Source: Ariolimax columbianus (lineage: Eukaryota > Mollusca > Gastropoda > Stylommatophora > Arionidae). Taken from it: a stretch of 64,000 nt of DNA. Within the stretch, counting starts at the first letter, position 1. Every line of letters begins with the position of its first letter. The DNA lies in NCBI GenBank assembly GCA_036924085.1, contig JAVGWX010000013.1, positions 48,323,965 through 48,387,964 on the forward strand. Direction: 5' to 3'. The notes under the pieces are model-generated. The model did no database searches, was not told the origin of the DNA, and saw nothing but the letters and a program-made list of their open reading frames with translations. The position numbers and the translations under genes were made by a program. Below are positions 55,125-64,000 of this stretch, piece after piece.

Positions 55125-55838
55125 GTTCTTGTATGTCGTTCATTCTCAATCTCCCGCTACCAAGCCCTGAGCGTTCTCGATCGCCCGTTACCAAGCCCTG
55201 AACGTTCTCTCACTCCCGCTACCAAGCCCTGAGCGTTCTCAATCTCCCACTACCAAGCACTGAACGTTCTCTCACTGCCGCTACCAAGCCCTGAGCGTTC
55301 TCAATCTCCCGCTACCAAGCACTGAACGTTCTCAATCGCCCGCTACCAAGCCCTGAACGTTCTCTCCCTCCCGCTACCAAGCCCTGAGCGTTCTCAATCG
55401 CCCGCTACCAAGCCTTGTGCGTTCTTAATCGCCCGCTACCAACCCTAAACGTTCTCTCACTCCCGCTACCAAGCCGTGAACGTTCTTAATCTCCCGCTAC
55501 CAAGCCGTGAACGTTCTTAATCTCCCGCTACCAAGCCCTGAACGTTCTCTTACTCCCGCTACCAAGCCCTGAACGTTCTCAATCTCCCGCTACCAAGCCC
55601 TGAACGTTCTCAACCTCCCGCCAAGTCCTGAAAAGGGCTTTGCGATTAGCAAGATCTAGTCAGGAGAACGGAATGCTCTTTTTCGTAGTTTACAGCTTGA
55701 CTTCGAATTTTGCACATTTCAGTCCAACACATCCGAATTCAGAAAGAATTGTTGGGAACCAGGTTGGCATTTCCTCTTCGATGCTGTCACTTTAGCTAGA
55801 CTACCATGTTGCAGTCTCTGATTCATGATCACCACGTG
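55125..55838 (-). mobile_element. SINE-A (long form) with a second terminal VNTR
   Basis: Same architecture as 820-3283: in sense, body (55838 to 55627), then about 16 copies of the 31-bp terminal segment (55626 to 55141), then tail. The body is of the long subfamily ('tttttcgtagtttacagc', 'tcttcgatgctgtcact') and is 5'-truncated. Confidence 0.85.
55141..55626. repeat. 31-bp minisatellite, about 16 diverged copies
   Basis: Units of 'tctcaatctcccgctaccaa' plus 'gccctgaacgt' with variants ('tcactcccgctacc', 'cgcccgctacc'). Same repeat unit as 837-3160 but much more diverged between units, so probably an older array. Confidence 0.93.
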
Positions 55839-56550
55839 GAAAGGATACAAAGAAGAGCGACAAAGCTGATAGTGGGATTCCAGAATTATAGTAATGAGGA
55901 AGTACTAAAAGAAATAGGTCTACAGTGTCTAGAAAAGAGAAGAATTTGCGATTATATAATACAGGTTTATAAGATAATCAAAGGAAATGATAAATTAGAC
56001 TATAACAAGTTTTTTTTCTTCAAAATACAGCCACCTACAAGAATAAGAGAGTACAGCCACAAATTAGTTCAAGAAAAGTCCAGATTAGGTCAGGAAATGT
56101 ATTTTTAGTCAAAGAATTGGGAATGCAAGGAACGCATTGCCACAGGAATTCGTGGAGACAAGTTCAATTAATGCATTCATTCAGGGGACGACGTGGGCTA
56201 GTGATTAAGTGACACGGCTCACAATCAGAAGGTGCTGGGTTCGATCCCCATCACAGCACCCGCCGTTACCCCGGGGAAGCAAACCCTTAGAAAATGCAGG
56301 AGGAAGCAGACCCTCACATAAAATGCATGCTGAAGTCGGATGCACTGGGCCGACAAGCGCAAAATAAAACTACAGTGTAACGCACACCGCCTTGTGTGAT
56401 AGATACATAAGGCGAACATAAAAAAAACCCAAAAAAACAACATTAATGCATTCAAGAATGTGTTGGATGCGCATACGTATTTTTAATCAACTGAACGTAA
56501 AAGAATCTGGTTGTATACATACTCTGCATAGTCTTCTAAACCATTACAAA
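55838..56550 (+). mobile_element. CR1-like LINE C-terminus, interrupted by SINE-C
   Basis: 'ERIQRRATKLIVGFQNYSNE', 'GLQCLEKRRICDYIIQVYKI' and 'IKGNDKLDYNKFF' are the CR1-type RT tail. A stop at 56106 is followed by shifted remnants. The final segment 'INAFKNVLDAHTYF' is split by the SINE at 56180 and completed after 56442. Same family as 3770-4085 and 58835-59130. Confidence 0.83.
56180..56441 (+). mobile_element. SINE-C, full length, 13-bp target-site duplication
   Basis: tRNA-like head with A-box-like 'gggctagtgattaagtg' and B box 'ggttcgatccc' (56238-56248). Body with core 'gctgaagtcggatgcactgg' at about 56330, A-rich end 'aaaaaaacccaaaaaaac'. It is flanked by the perfect 13-bp repeat 'attaatgcattca' (56167-56179 and 56442-56454). 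Excision restores the CR1 reading 'INAFK'. Confidence 0.93.
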
Positions 56551-56599
56551 GATGTTTAAGTTCGGTGACGAGGGGTCTTGTCAGTTATGGGTTGTTGGC

Positions 56600-56665
56600 T
56601 GGACGCTAGCAGCCAGCTCTGGGTCGCTGACCACTACAGCTCATACCGATTCAGCGTCTTCGTCT
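56600..56665 (-). mobile_element. SINE-A 5'-end fragment
   Basis: The plus strand 'acgctagcagccagctctgg' and 'gtcgctgaccactacagctc' matches the sense 5' part of SINE-A. Confidence 0.7.
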
Positions 56666-56804
56666 CTCTGGCTTAGTGTACTGAAATCTCTAACACTTCA
56701 TTCCTGCAGAAGAACACACTTTACAGTCTTTACACTTTTCTATCAAAACTGCTACTTTCTCCCTCACGATGGTCTGTCCCTTATTTGTTGATCCTTCTTG
56801 AAGT

Positions 56805-57110
56805 TTTTATTTCGTTGTTTCCAATGCCCACAATGAGTAGGTTTTCTCGTTTGCGGGTACTCAAAATGACGTTAAGCGACAGTTGCAGTAGCTTTCTTCA
56901 CATCCCGAGCGTGCTGACGAAGGTTGACCGGGGTCCTCCAGGTGGTTGTCACTCACTGTCCCTCACTACTACAGAGATCACGTCGATCCTTCACCTCGTT
57001 AGCCAACCCGCCATCAAAACAGCCCGTTTCCAGGGAGGGCTACCAGGAAGCCGAGGTGAGGGTCTTGACCAGTATATTTTGCTTGACCCTGACTAACATG
57101 TCTGATCAGT
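56805..57110 (-). mobile_element. SINE-B, shortened
   Basis: 'cccacaatgagtaggttttc', 'cacatcccgagcgtgctgac', 'gggtcctccaggtggttgt' and 'cagcccgtttccaggga'. Only a very short GTT end remains. Confidence 0.82.
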
Positions 57111-57112
57111 CT

Positions 57113-57215
57113 TCTTCGTCCTCTTCTACGTTCGTTCTCAATCTCCCGCTACCAAGCCCTGAACAGGGCTTTGCAAGTAACAGGATGTAGTCCGGAGAAC
57201 AGAATGCGTTGAGTT
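57113..57215 (-). mobile_element. SINE-A, 3'-terminal fragment
   Basis: A TTC-rich tail, then 'tctcaatctcccgctaccaa', 'gccctgaacagggctttgca' and 'gtagtccggagaacagaatg'. It stops after about 100 bp and adjoins SINE-B. Confidence 0.83.
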
Positions 57216-57945
57216 GCCTTACCAGACGTTAGGTCCCCCTTTCCTACCCCACCCCACCCCCACCAGAAATATAAACACCCACGGTAGAAGAGAAGTTAGG
57301 GGGTAGAAAAACAGAGAAACAGTCTGAATGATGATTATACCATCCGCCCTCTCACCCCCCCAACCCCACCCCCCCCCACCCCCGCCATTTCAGGGGTAGA
57401 TAACTTTGAGCATCCATGACAACCAACCCTCGACGCGGAGGCGGCTTCGATCTGGAATAATTACGGACTGGACATATAAGCTATTATTTTACGCTGATGC
57501 CCCTTACTAAGACAACGCTGAAGATGGTAGCTATTCATCACGCTAAAGAAAAGTCTCATTTGCCTCCCGCCAGGCCCGGAACTTAACCTGATTTGCGTGC
57601 CAGGCCTCCACGTGTAGACGGGGACGTTCCTCTAACTTAATTTAGGTTCCCCAGTGACAGTGGCGTATCGACAGGTACCGACATTCAGATATCAACAGCG
57701 TTTTGTTTCTTTCTAGTTTTTTTCTCTCAAATCCCTTATCTCTTCTCGTGTTACTAGTATAACTGGCTTCTATATAACCCGCTGCAAGAATACTAGATAT
57801 AGAGTATCGAGCTATAGTGAAAGCAGTCGATGATATTGTTGATGTTACCGATCAAGTAACAACATGGCTGCGTCCTTCGGTCCAATGTAATGGTATGTGG
57901 GTGTGTTTGTTAGTTGTTAATTTGATAAGGACAGGAGCTGAAACA
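57216..57945. other. No gene seen; C-rich runs
   Basis: C-rich runs at about 57235-57265 and 57350-57386. Otherwise unassigned. Confidence 0.45.
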
Positions 57946-58078
57946 CAGTACAGTAAAGTAAAGTAACCCATAGCATTGATCCATTGCGGTCTGAAAAAAC
58001 CGCCTCAACTGGGGAATGAACCCAGAACCACTCAGATGCGAAGCCAGCGCGCTAACCACTGCGCTACGCGGCTCCACT
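57946..58078 (-). mobile_element. SINE-E, internally deleted
   Basis: Minus-sense A box 'tagcgcagtggttagc' (58051-58066), B box 'ggttcattccc' (58012-58022), then directly the 'atgggttactttactttact' end. It lacks about 130 bp of body present in the copy at 29345-29612. Confidence 0.85.
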
Positions 58079-58079
58079 A

Positions 58080-58830
58080 AGTACCACCAATGAAAAAACA
58101 CAAGAAAATATAGACAGACTTGACCAATGGTCAGAACAGATAGGACTTCAAGTAAACGAATCAAAAACAAAAATCATGGCTTCCACAACCACAACGGTTG
58201 ATATCAAGCTACATGGGACATCTCTACAAAATGTCTAACACTGCACATACCTGGGAAGCAAAATTACACAAGATGGAGATGCCACGAAAGAAATGTCTAC
58301 TAGAATTGCTTTTGCCTCGTGCACCTTTAATCCGCTCACCAACATCTGGAAATCAACGACACCGAGCAAACATATCACGCTCAGAACTATTCAACTCAAT
58401 CGTAATATCAGTCATGACATAATGATGTGAAAGCTGGAAGACAACAAAAGCGCGAGAAAACAAACTAAATATCTTTGAAAATAAATGTTTAAGAAAATTT
58501 TGAATATACACTGGACCTAATGACTCGATAAGAACAGAGACAAACCAACTATATGTGTCGACCATTATCCGGGAAAAACGATGGACATACATCGGACCTG
58601 TCCTTGGAATGAACAACAACCGACTTCCATTGCAAGCACTCGATTAGACACCACGGGGTATTCGGAAAAGAGGGAGACCCAATGAAACACTCAGAAGAAC
58701 AATCATCCGAAAGGGCTCAACTATGGTCCTCAGCATCATACAAGATCTAAGAACAGTGACGTCACACCGTCCCAACTGGAGATCATTTGTTTCTGCGCCG
58801 TATTTGACACCCAAAGAACAAAGATAGAAT
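58080..58830 (+). mobile_element. L2/RTE-like LINE, RT C-terminal part
   Basis: 'ENIDRLDQWSEQIGLQVNES' and 'KTKIMAS' come just after where RT motif C would be. Then follow 'CTYLGSKITQDGDATKEMST', 'RIAFASCTFNPLTNIWKS', 'FENKCLRKF' and 'REKRWTYIGPVLGMNNNRLP' in several frames. Multiple stops. The catalytic core itself is missing because SINE-E abuts it. Confidence 0.78.
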
Positions 58831-58834
58831 ACAT

Positions 58835-59130
58835 GTTTATAATAAATAGGATAGATAAGACTATGACAAGTTTTACAAAGTACAGACGACTACAAGTACA
58901 AGAGGGCACAGCTACACATTCATTTAAAAAGTGGACAGATTTGTTATTAGGAAATATTTATTTTTTTAGTCATTGTCGTGGATGTTTGGAATGCATTCCC
59001 ACATTAAATATGGGGCATGATCAGTTAATGTATTCAAGAATAGATTGAACATAGTTATTTTTAGATCTAGTGGAGTCGAATAAAACAGGTTGTACACAGA
59101 CGTTGTAGAGTCTTCTAAACCAGTATGAAG
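58835..59130 (+). mobile_element. CR1-like LINE C-terminal relic
   Basis: 'NRIDKTMTSFTKYRRLQVQE' and 'THSFKKWTDLLLGNIYFFSH' parallel the CR1 tail at 55960-56110, and the end 'agagtcttctaaaccag' matches 'atagtcttctaaaccat' at 56529. Confidence 0.68.
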
Positions 59131-59339
59131 AAGTCCGTTAATACAAACGCGTCATATATGTGATATTACTACTAGCCCCCTCTTATATACTCGGACAGCT
59201 GATCAGCAATTGTGATGCTTTTTGGTCTAACTGAAAATTCGGTGATAATAAGTTTTAGGGCCTTCTACAATAAGGGCCTTAGACTATCCGCCTACGATGG
59301 GCTCTTAGAATGGTAGTGTTCTGATTCTTATATCGAACA

Positions 59340-59699
59340 GGGATCAAGATGCTGAGCAGCTCGTGAGCTGCAGTGGTCAGCGACTCATAGCTGACTGCTA
59401 GCGTCAGAGCCAGCGAACCAGAGCTGCCAAGACCCTACTACACATCCAAGCGGTGATCCTGGATAACAGGATGCAGCAGGGCAGACTGGCTAAGGAGAAG
59501 AGATCGAAGAGGGAATGCTAAACCGGTACTCAAAAAATGTTTGCTGAAGTCGGATGTGTTTGACCGAAAGGTGCAAATATATTGCAGTCAAGCTGTAAAC
59601 TACGACATAACGCATTTCGTTCTCTGGACTACATTCTGCTACTTAAGCCCTTTCAGGGTTTGGTAGCGGCAGATTGAGAACGAACGAAACCAAACCACC
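59340..59699 (+). mobile_element. SINE-A, full length, with target-site duplication
   Basis: Starts 'gggatcaagatgctgagc' and ends 'gagattgagaacgaacgaaa' plus 'ccaaacca', flanked by 'atatcgaaca' (59330-59339) and 'atatcaaaca' (59700-59709), one mismatch in 10. Internal sequence includes the oligo-A linker and the core shared with SINE-C. Confidence 0.9.
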
Positions 59700-59709
59700 A
59701 TATCAAACA

Positions 59710-60055
59710 AACACAGACAGTCTACCACTCTAAACCGGCTGGGCACGTCTTGCAACATAGCGCTGTATGCCAGTGGCCATTTTGTCGTATTTATCATATA
59801 CATTGCCATCCAAAAAACAACATTCAGACTACAACCCAACCGGTCATTTGTCACACTTGTCGCTATCTATTGATGAGCTACTGGGCACCTATGAGTCAGT
59901 CTGCAGTGAAATGATGCCACGTCTAATTAACGCAGCACTATTTTACCCAGTATCACAGACATCGTAGAGAGAAGAGACCTTTGACCTCACCAATCGTTCA
60001 CTGGCTCAGATATTGAGTTCGCCAAACAGAGACTCACACAAAAACTTAATTCAGC
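59710..60055. other. No recognisable feature
   Basis: No domain or repeat recognised. Confidence 0.4.
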
Positions 60056-61330
60056 CTTCACTCACTCACTCACCCAGGAGCTTTATTCAGCATTCACTAA
60101 CTAAATTCGAATACATACTCTAATATACATCATTCCCTCACACATACACACTCTTACTACATTATTCACCCAAACATACATTCTCCTACTCAAGATATTA
60201 CTAGATCATTCACTCGTTCACTCAAATACTTACTACATCATTCACCCAAACATACATTCTCCTACTCAAGATATTACTAGATCATTCACTCGTTCACTCA
60301 AATACTTACTACATCATTCACCCAAACATACATTCTCCTACTCAGGATATTACTAGATCATTCACTCGTTCACTCAAATACTTACTACATCATTCACCCA
60401 AACATACATTCTCCTACTTAAGACATTACTAGATCATTCACCCAAACATACATTCTCCTACTCAAGACATTACTAGATCATTCACCCAAACATACATTCT
60501 CCTACTCAAGACATTACTAGATCATTCCCTCGTTCACTCAAATACTTACTACATCATTCACCCAAACATACATTCTCCTACTCAAGATATTACTAGATCA
60601 TTCACCCAAACATACATTCTCCTACTCAAGACATTACTAGATCATTCACCCAAACATACATTCTCCTACTCAAGACATTACTAGATCATTCACTCGTTCA
60701 CTCAAATACTTCCTACATCATTCACCCAAACATACATTCTCCTACTTAAGACATTACTAGATCATTCACCCAAACATACATTCTCCTACTCAAGACATTA
60801 CTAGATCATTCACTCGTTCACTCAAATACTTACTACATCATTCACCCAAACATACATTCTCCTACTTAAGACATTACTAGATCATTCACCCAAACATACA
60901 TTCTCCTACTCAAGACATTACTAGATCATTCACCCAAACATACATTCTCCTACTCAAGACATTACTAGATCATTCACTCGTTCACTCAAATACTTACTAC
61001 ATCATTCACCCAAACATACATTCTCCTACTCAAGATATTACTAGATCATTCACCCAAACATACATTCTCCTACTCAAGACATTACTAGATCATTCTCTCG
61101 ATCACTCAAATACTACATCATTCACCCAAACATACATTCTCCTACTCAAGACATTACTAGATCATTCACCCAAACGTACATTCTCCTATTCAAGAAATTA
61201 CTAGATCATTCACTCGTTCACTCAAATACTTACTACATCATTCACCCAAACATACATTCTCCTACTCAAGACATTACTAGATGATTCACTCGTTCACTCA
61301 AATACTTACTACATCATTCACCCGCTCGGG
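60056..61330. repeat. Higher-order satellite of 44-bp and 32-bp subunits
   Basis: Subunit X (44 bp) contains 'cccaaacatacattctccta' and 'gacattactagatcat'; subunit Y (32 bp) contains 'cactcgttcactcaaatact'. The order alternates as XY (76-bp period) with runs of two or three X before a Y. X itself varies 'caagatatt' / 'caagacatt' / 'taagacatt'. Confidence 0.93.
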
Positions 61331-61335
61331 GAGGA

Positions 61336-61640
61336 AGACTAACGTCTGGTCAAGCAAAATATACTGGACACGACCCTTACATCGGCTTCATAGTAGCCCT
61401 CCCTGAAAACGGCCTACTTTCACGGCATCCTGGATAACGAGATGAAGGATCGAGGTGATCCCTGTAGTAGTGAGTGACACACAGATGAAGCCAGGCATAG
61501 CACAACCGCCGGGAGCCCGCCAATCCACCTTTATCAGCACACTCTGGATGTGAGGAAAACTACTGCAGCCTGCCACTTAACGTTCTTTTCAGGGCGCACA
61601 AAAGAGTAACCTACTCATTTAGGACATTCGCAAACAACAA
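61336..61640 (+). mobile_element. SINE-B inserted in satellite
   Basis: Sense copy: 'gtctggtcaagcaaaatata', 'ctgaaaacggcctac', 'gtgatccctgtagtagtgag', 'cactctggatgtgag', and a short (CAA)n tail at 61634. Satellite-like 'cattcac' sequence lies on both sides, so it appears to have entered the array; the repeat itself hides any target-site duplication. Confidence 0.85.
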
Positions 61641-61760
61641 CATTCACTCACTCACACACATACTTACTATATCATTCACCAACTCACACAAATACTTACC
61701 ACATTATTCAACAACTCACTCAAATACTTACTGCTGCACTAATTCACTTGCTCATGCATC
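61641..61760. repeat. Satellite remnant beyond the SINE-B
   Basis: Degenerate 'cactcactcacacacatact' and 'aaatacttac' units, continuing the array at 60056-61330. Confidence 0.75.
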
Positions 61761-61764
61761 ATTA

Positions 61765-62830
61765 TTCTCTGGTTGGTCGGTCCTAAGACTGGTTGTAAGG
61801 TTGTCTGAGCATGTCTCTCTATTTGACCCTATCCTCTGGTTGGTCAGTGTTAAGACTGGTTGTAAGGTTGTCTGAGCATGTCTCTCTATTTGACCCTATC
61901 CTCTGGTTGGTCAGTGTTAAGACTGGTTGTAAGGTTGTCTGAGCATGTCTCTCCATTTGACCCTATCCTCTGGTTGGTCAGTTCTAAGACTGGTTGTAAG
62001 GTTGTCTGATCATGTCTCTCCACTAGACTCTATACTCTGTAGCGTTCTTAAGTTCAGCAAAGGTCCTTACAGTAATGTCTCTGCACGCTATATATGTAAA
62101 TGGGTGACTTGGTCGTCTAGTTCCTCCCTTGATCCTGTCTTCAAATATCTTCTGTAGAAGGCTTTAATGCCTCATCCTGTGTCCCAGCCAACTCAATGTC
62201 CGTTTTGTATCATTTTCAATATCTGTCTTTGTGCGCAGACTTCAATGATATCATTGTCTTTGAATCTTTTTTTGTCCAACTCACTCTTTGCATTCCACGG
62301 AAACATCACATTTCAAACGCTTTCAAACTTCTTTCATCCTTCTTTGCTAGAGTCCGTGTTTTAGCCCCATGCAGTGCAATATATGAGTGGCGATTATTCT
62401 TTTCCTCAACTCGATACCGATACTCTTTGAGATTAGCAATGTCTGTTTTTCCCTGAAGACCTATTTGGCAGATACAATCCTTGTCTTACTTTCTGTCTCA
62501 TTGCGGGCATCTGCTGTAATGCTTTGCCATAAATATGTTAACTTCTGTAATTGTTCGATTATTTCTCCATTCATTATTATATTCATTTGCCTATGCTGCT
62601 TTTCATTACGACGTTTTTCTACGATGCGTATATTTTCACGCCAAACTATTTTGGTGTGCTGTTAACGTTTTCATGTCGCATTTGCAATGTTGCTACTGTT
62701 CCTTCAAAGATGGCTTGATCATCGGGAAATTTGATATTATTAACTTTCATACCATTGACTTTGACACCCCTATTACACGTTCGAACAAGATTGTCTATCA
62801 TCATCTCAGATTATGATGTAATAGAGACTC
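61765..62830 (-). mobile_element. RTE-like LINE from RT motif C to 3' end
   Basis: Minus strand: 'GMKVNNIKFPDDQAIFEGTV' (motif C, FADD changed to FPDD), 'NGEIIEQLQKLTYLWQSI', 'KTRIVSAK', 'LLISKSIGIELRKRIIAT', 'ILHCMGLKHG', 'QRQILKMIQNG' and 'SLLQKIFEDRI'. Several frame changes. Same family as 14947-16540. The 3' end is amplified as a 67-bp array (61767-62035). Confidence 0.78.
61767..62035. repeat. 67-bp tandem repeat of the LINE 3' end, 4 copies
   Basis: Units contain 'ctctggttggtcagtgttaa' and 'ggttgtctgagcatgtctct', spaced by 67 bp (61834, 61901). The single-copy counterpart is at about 14968-15030 ('ggttgatcagtccggagact'). Confidence 0.9.
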
Positions 62831-62899
62831 GGGGAAAACCAGCAACCCTATCACACTGCATGTCGTATTGGCATTCAAATAGTCAGTTTTTTTATTTGT

Positions 62900-63395
62900 C
62901 GCTCACATATTTACTGCAACATTCATTCAATCAAATACTTACTGCAGCATTCACTCATTCACATACTTACTGAATATTTACTCACTAACATACTTACTGC
63001 AATGTTCACTCACTTAGATACGTATTACAACATTCACTCACTAACATACTTATTACAACATTCACTCACTTACATACTTATTACAACATTCACTCACTAA
63101 CATACTTATTACAACATTCACTCACTAACATACTTATTACAACATTCACTCACTAACATACTTATTACAACATTCACTCACTAACATACTTATTACAACA
63201 TTCACTCACTTACATACTTATTACAACATTCACTCACTAACATACTTATTACAACATTCACTCACTAACATACTTATTACAACATTCACTCACTAACATA
63301 CTTATTACAACATTCACTCACTAACATACTTATTACAACATTCACTCACTAACATACTTATTGCAACATTCACACACTGCATCAATCACTGACAC
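62900..63395. repeat. 28-bp tandem array, about 17 copies
   Basis: Unit 'ttcactcactaacatactta' plus 'ttacaaca', spacing 28 bp (63061, 63089). The first units are degenerate and the central ones nearly identical. It shares 'cattcactcac' and 'atacttac' with the 60-kb satellite, so the two may be related. Confidence 0.92.
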
Positions 63396-64000
63396 ACATA
63401 ATTACTGTAGCATTCACTTACTATATGCGTACTCAAGAATTCAATCACTCACATACTTCCTCCGCAATTCACCCACTCACTCACATATTTAAAACCGACA
63501 TTCACTACCTCGTATACTTACTCCGGAATCCATCTATCCACTCACACACTTACCCCATCACTCACTAGCGTACTCAGCTATTCCCTCCCCCCAATAAATT
63601 CACCAAGTGTTGAAACCCGGAACTAATTATCCGTCCATTACATTGCCATACATTTCAACAATTTAACCTGCAGTTTGTACGAAACTTCGCTCGAACTCGG
63701 AATTGGCCGCAATTCATAAAATTCCGCAGAAAACCAGACCCAAGTGTTCACATTTAAAAGGTTCATTATTTGATTCTTGTGTCCTGTCCAAGTTTGACTT
63801 GGCTTTCTAAATTAAGTTTTCCCAAGAACCAACTGTAGCGACAGTGGCTAAGCTGTGTCTTAGATGGAGAGATCTTGGTTAGAAGAATGTTCGCCAATCG
63901 ATTTTGTGACTCAAATTGTCGAGGCTAAATAGAGGATTTTTTTTTCCGTTTCGCTTGAGCATTTTGTGTTGAGCGTTCATGTTCAGGAATTTGTCGTTAA
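63396..64000. other. No recognisable feature
   Basis: Trailing degenerate satellite units to about 63580, then unassigned sequence to the window end. Confidence 0.4.

Overview
This window looks like intergenic DNA from an animal genome, most likely a gastropod mollusc and plausibly a sacoglossan sea slug. That guess rests on the style of the degraded retrotransposon proteins and on the mix of SINE and LINE families. It is inference from memory, not a database result. I find no intact host gene, no spliced gene model and no functional RNA gene. Nearly everything that can be identified is a broken mobile element, a tandem array or a simple repeat. The long open frames lie inside tandem repeats or low-complexity purine/pyrimidine tracts.

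Family names used here are local. SINE-A (about 13 copies) runs in sense from 'gggatcaagatgctga' to a (GAA)n or (GCCAA)n tail, and its ends are fixed by target-site duplications at three loci. SINE-B (8 copies) ends in a (CAA)n or (CCAA)n tail. SINE-C and SINE-E have tRNA-like heads with A and B boxes. The LINE remains are an I/Jockey-like element with endonuclease, RT, RNase H and a zinc knuckle (43.6-47.4 kb, the best preserved), several RTE/L2-like RT C-termini, CR1-like C-termini, and an RNase H-bearing repeat. DNA transposons appear as a mariner-like transposase start (three copies), a pogo-like transposase relic and a piggyBac-type MITE with TTAA duplications. A solo LTR sits inside a SINE-A copy, which itself sits inside a LINE. 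A short piece of 18S rRNA joined to what looks like its 5' external transcribed spacer lies at 42.3-43.0 kb.

Layout: 0-5 kb, a 75-copy 31-bp VNTR inside a SINE-A, then SINE-B, CR1 and LINE fragments; 5-11 kb, a 43-bp array, tRNA-type SINEs and a purine satellite; 11-18.6 kb, RNase H repeat, SINE-A/B with VNTRs and a LINE carrying a 59-bp satellite; 19-25 kb, LINE relic and 18-, 28- and 23-bp arrays; 25-31 kb, SINE/LINE relics; 31-34 kb, a giant purine-rich tract; 34-39 kb, LINEs and the triple nest; 38-41 kb, a roughly 500-bp diverged duplication; 41-48 kb, mariner relic, rDNA fragment, the I-like LINE and the MITE; 48-52 kb, a 39-bp array and GA minisatellites; 52-60 kb, LINEs, pogo relic, second SINE-A VNTR and CR1 with a SINE-C insertion; 60-64 kb, satellite blocks and a LINE.

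The common theme is satellite birth from mobile elements. At least seven tandem arrays can be traced by sequence to a segment of a dispersed element present elsewhere in the window: the 31-bp SINE-A terminus (twice), the 37/38-bp SINE-B head (twice) and a 32-bp SINE-B segment, a 59-bp LINE coding segment, a 67-bp LINE 3' end, and a 52-bp segment next to a tRNA-like B box. A 57-bp LINE-end array is a likely further case.
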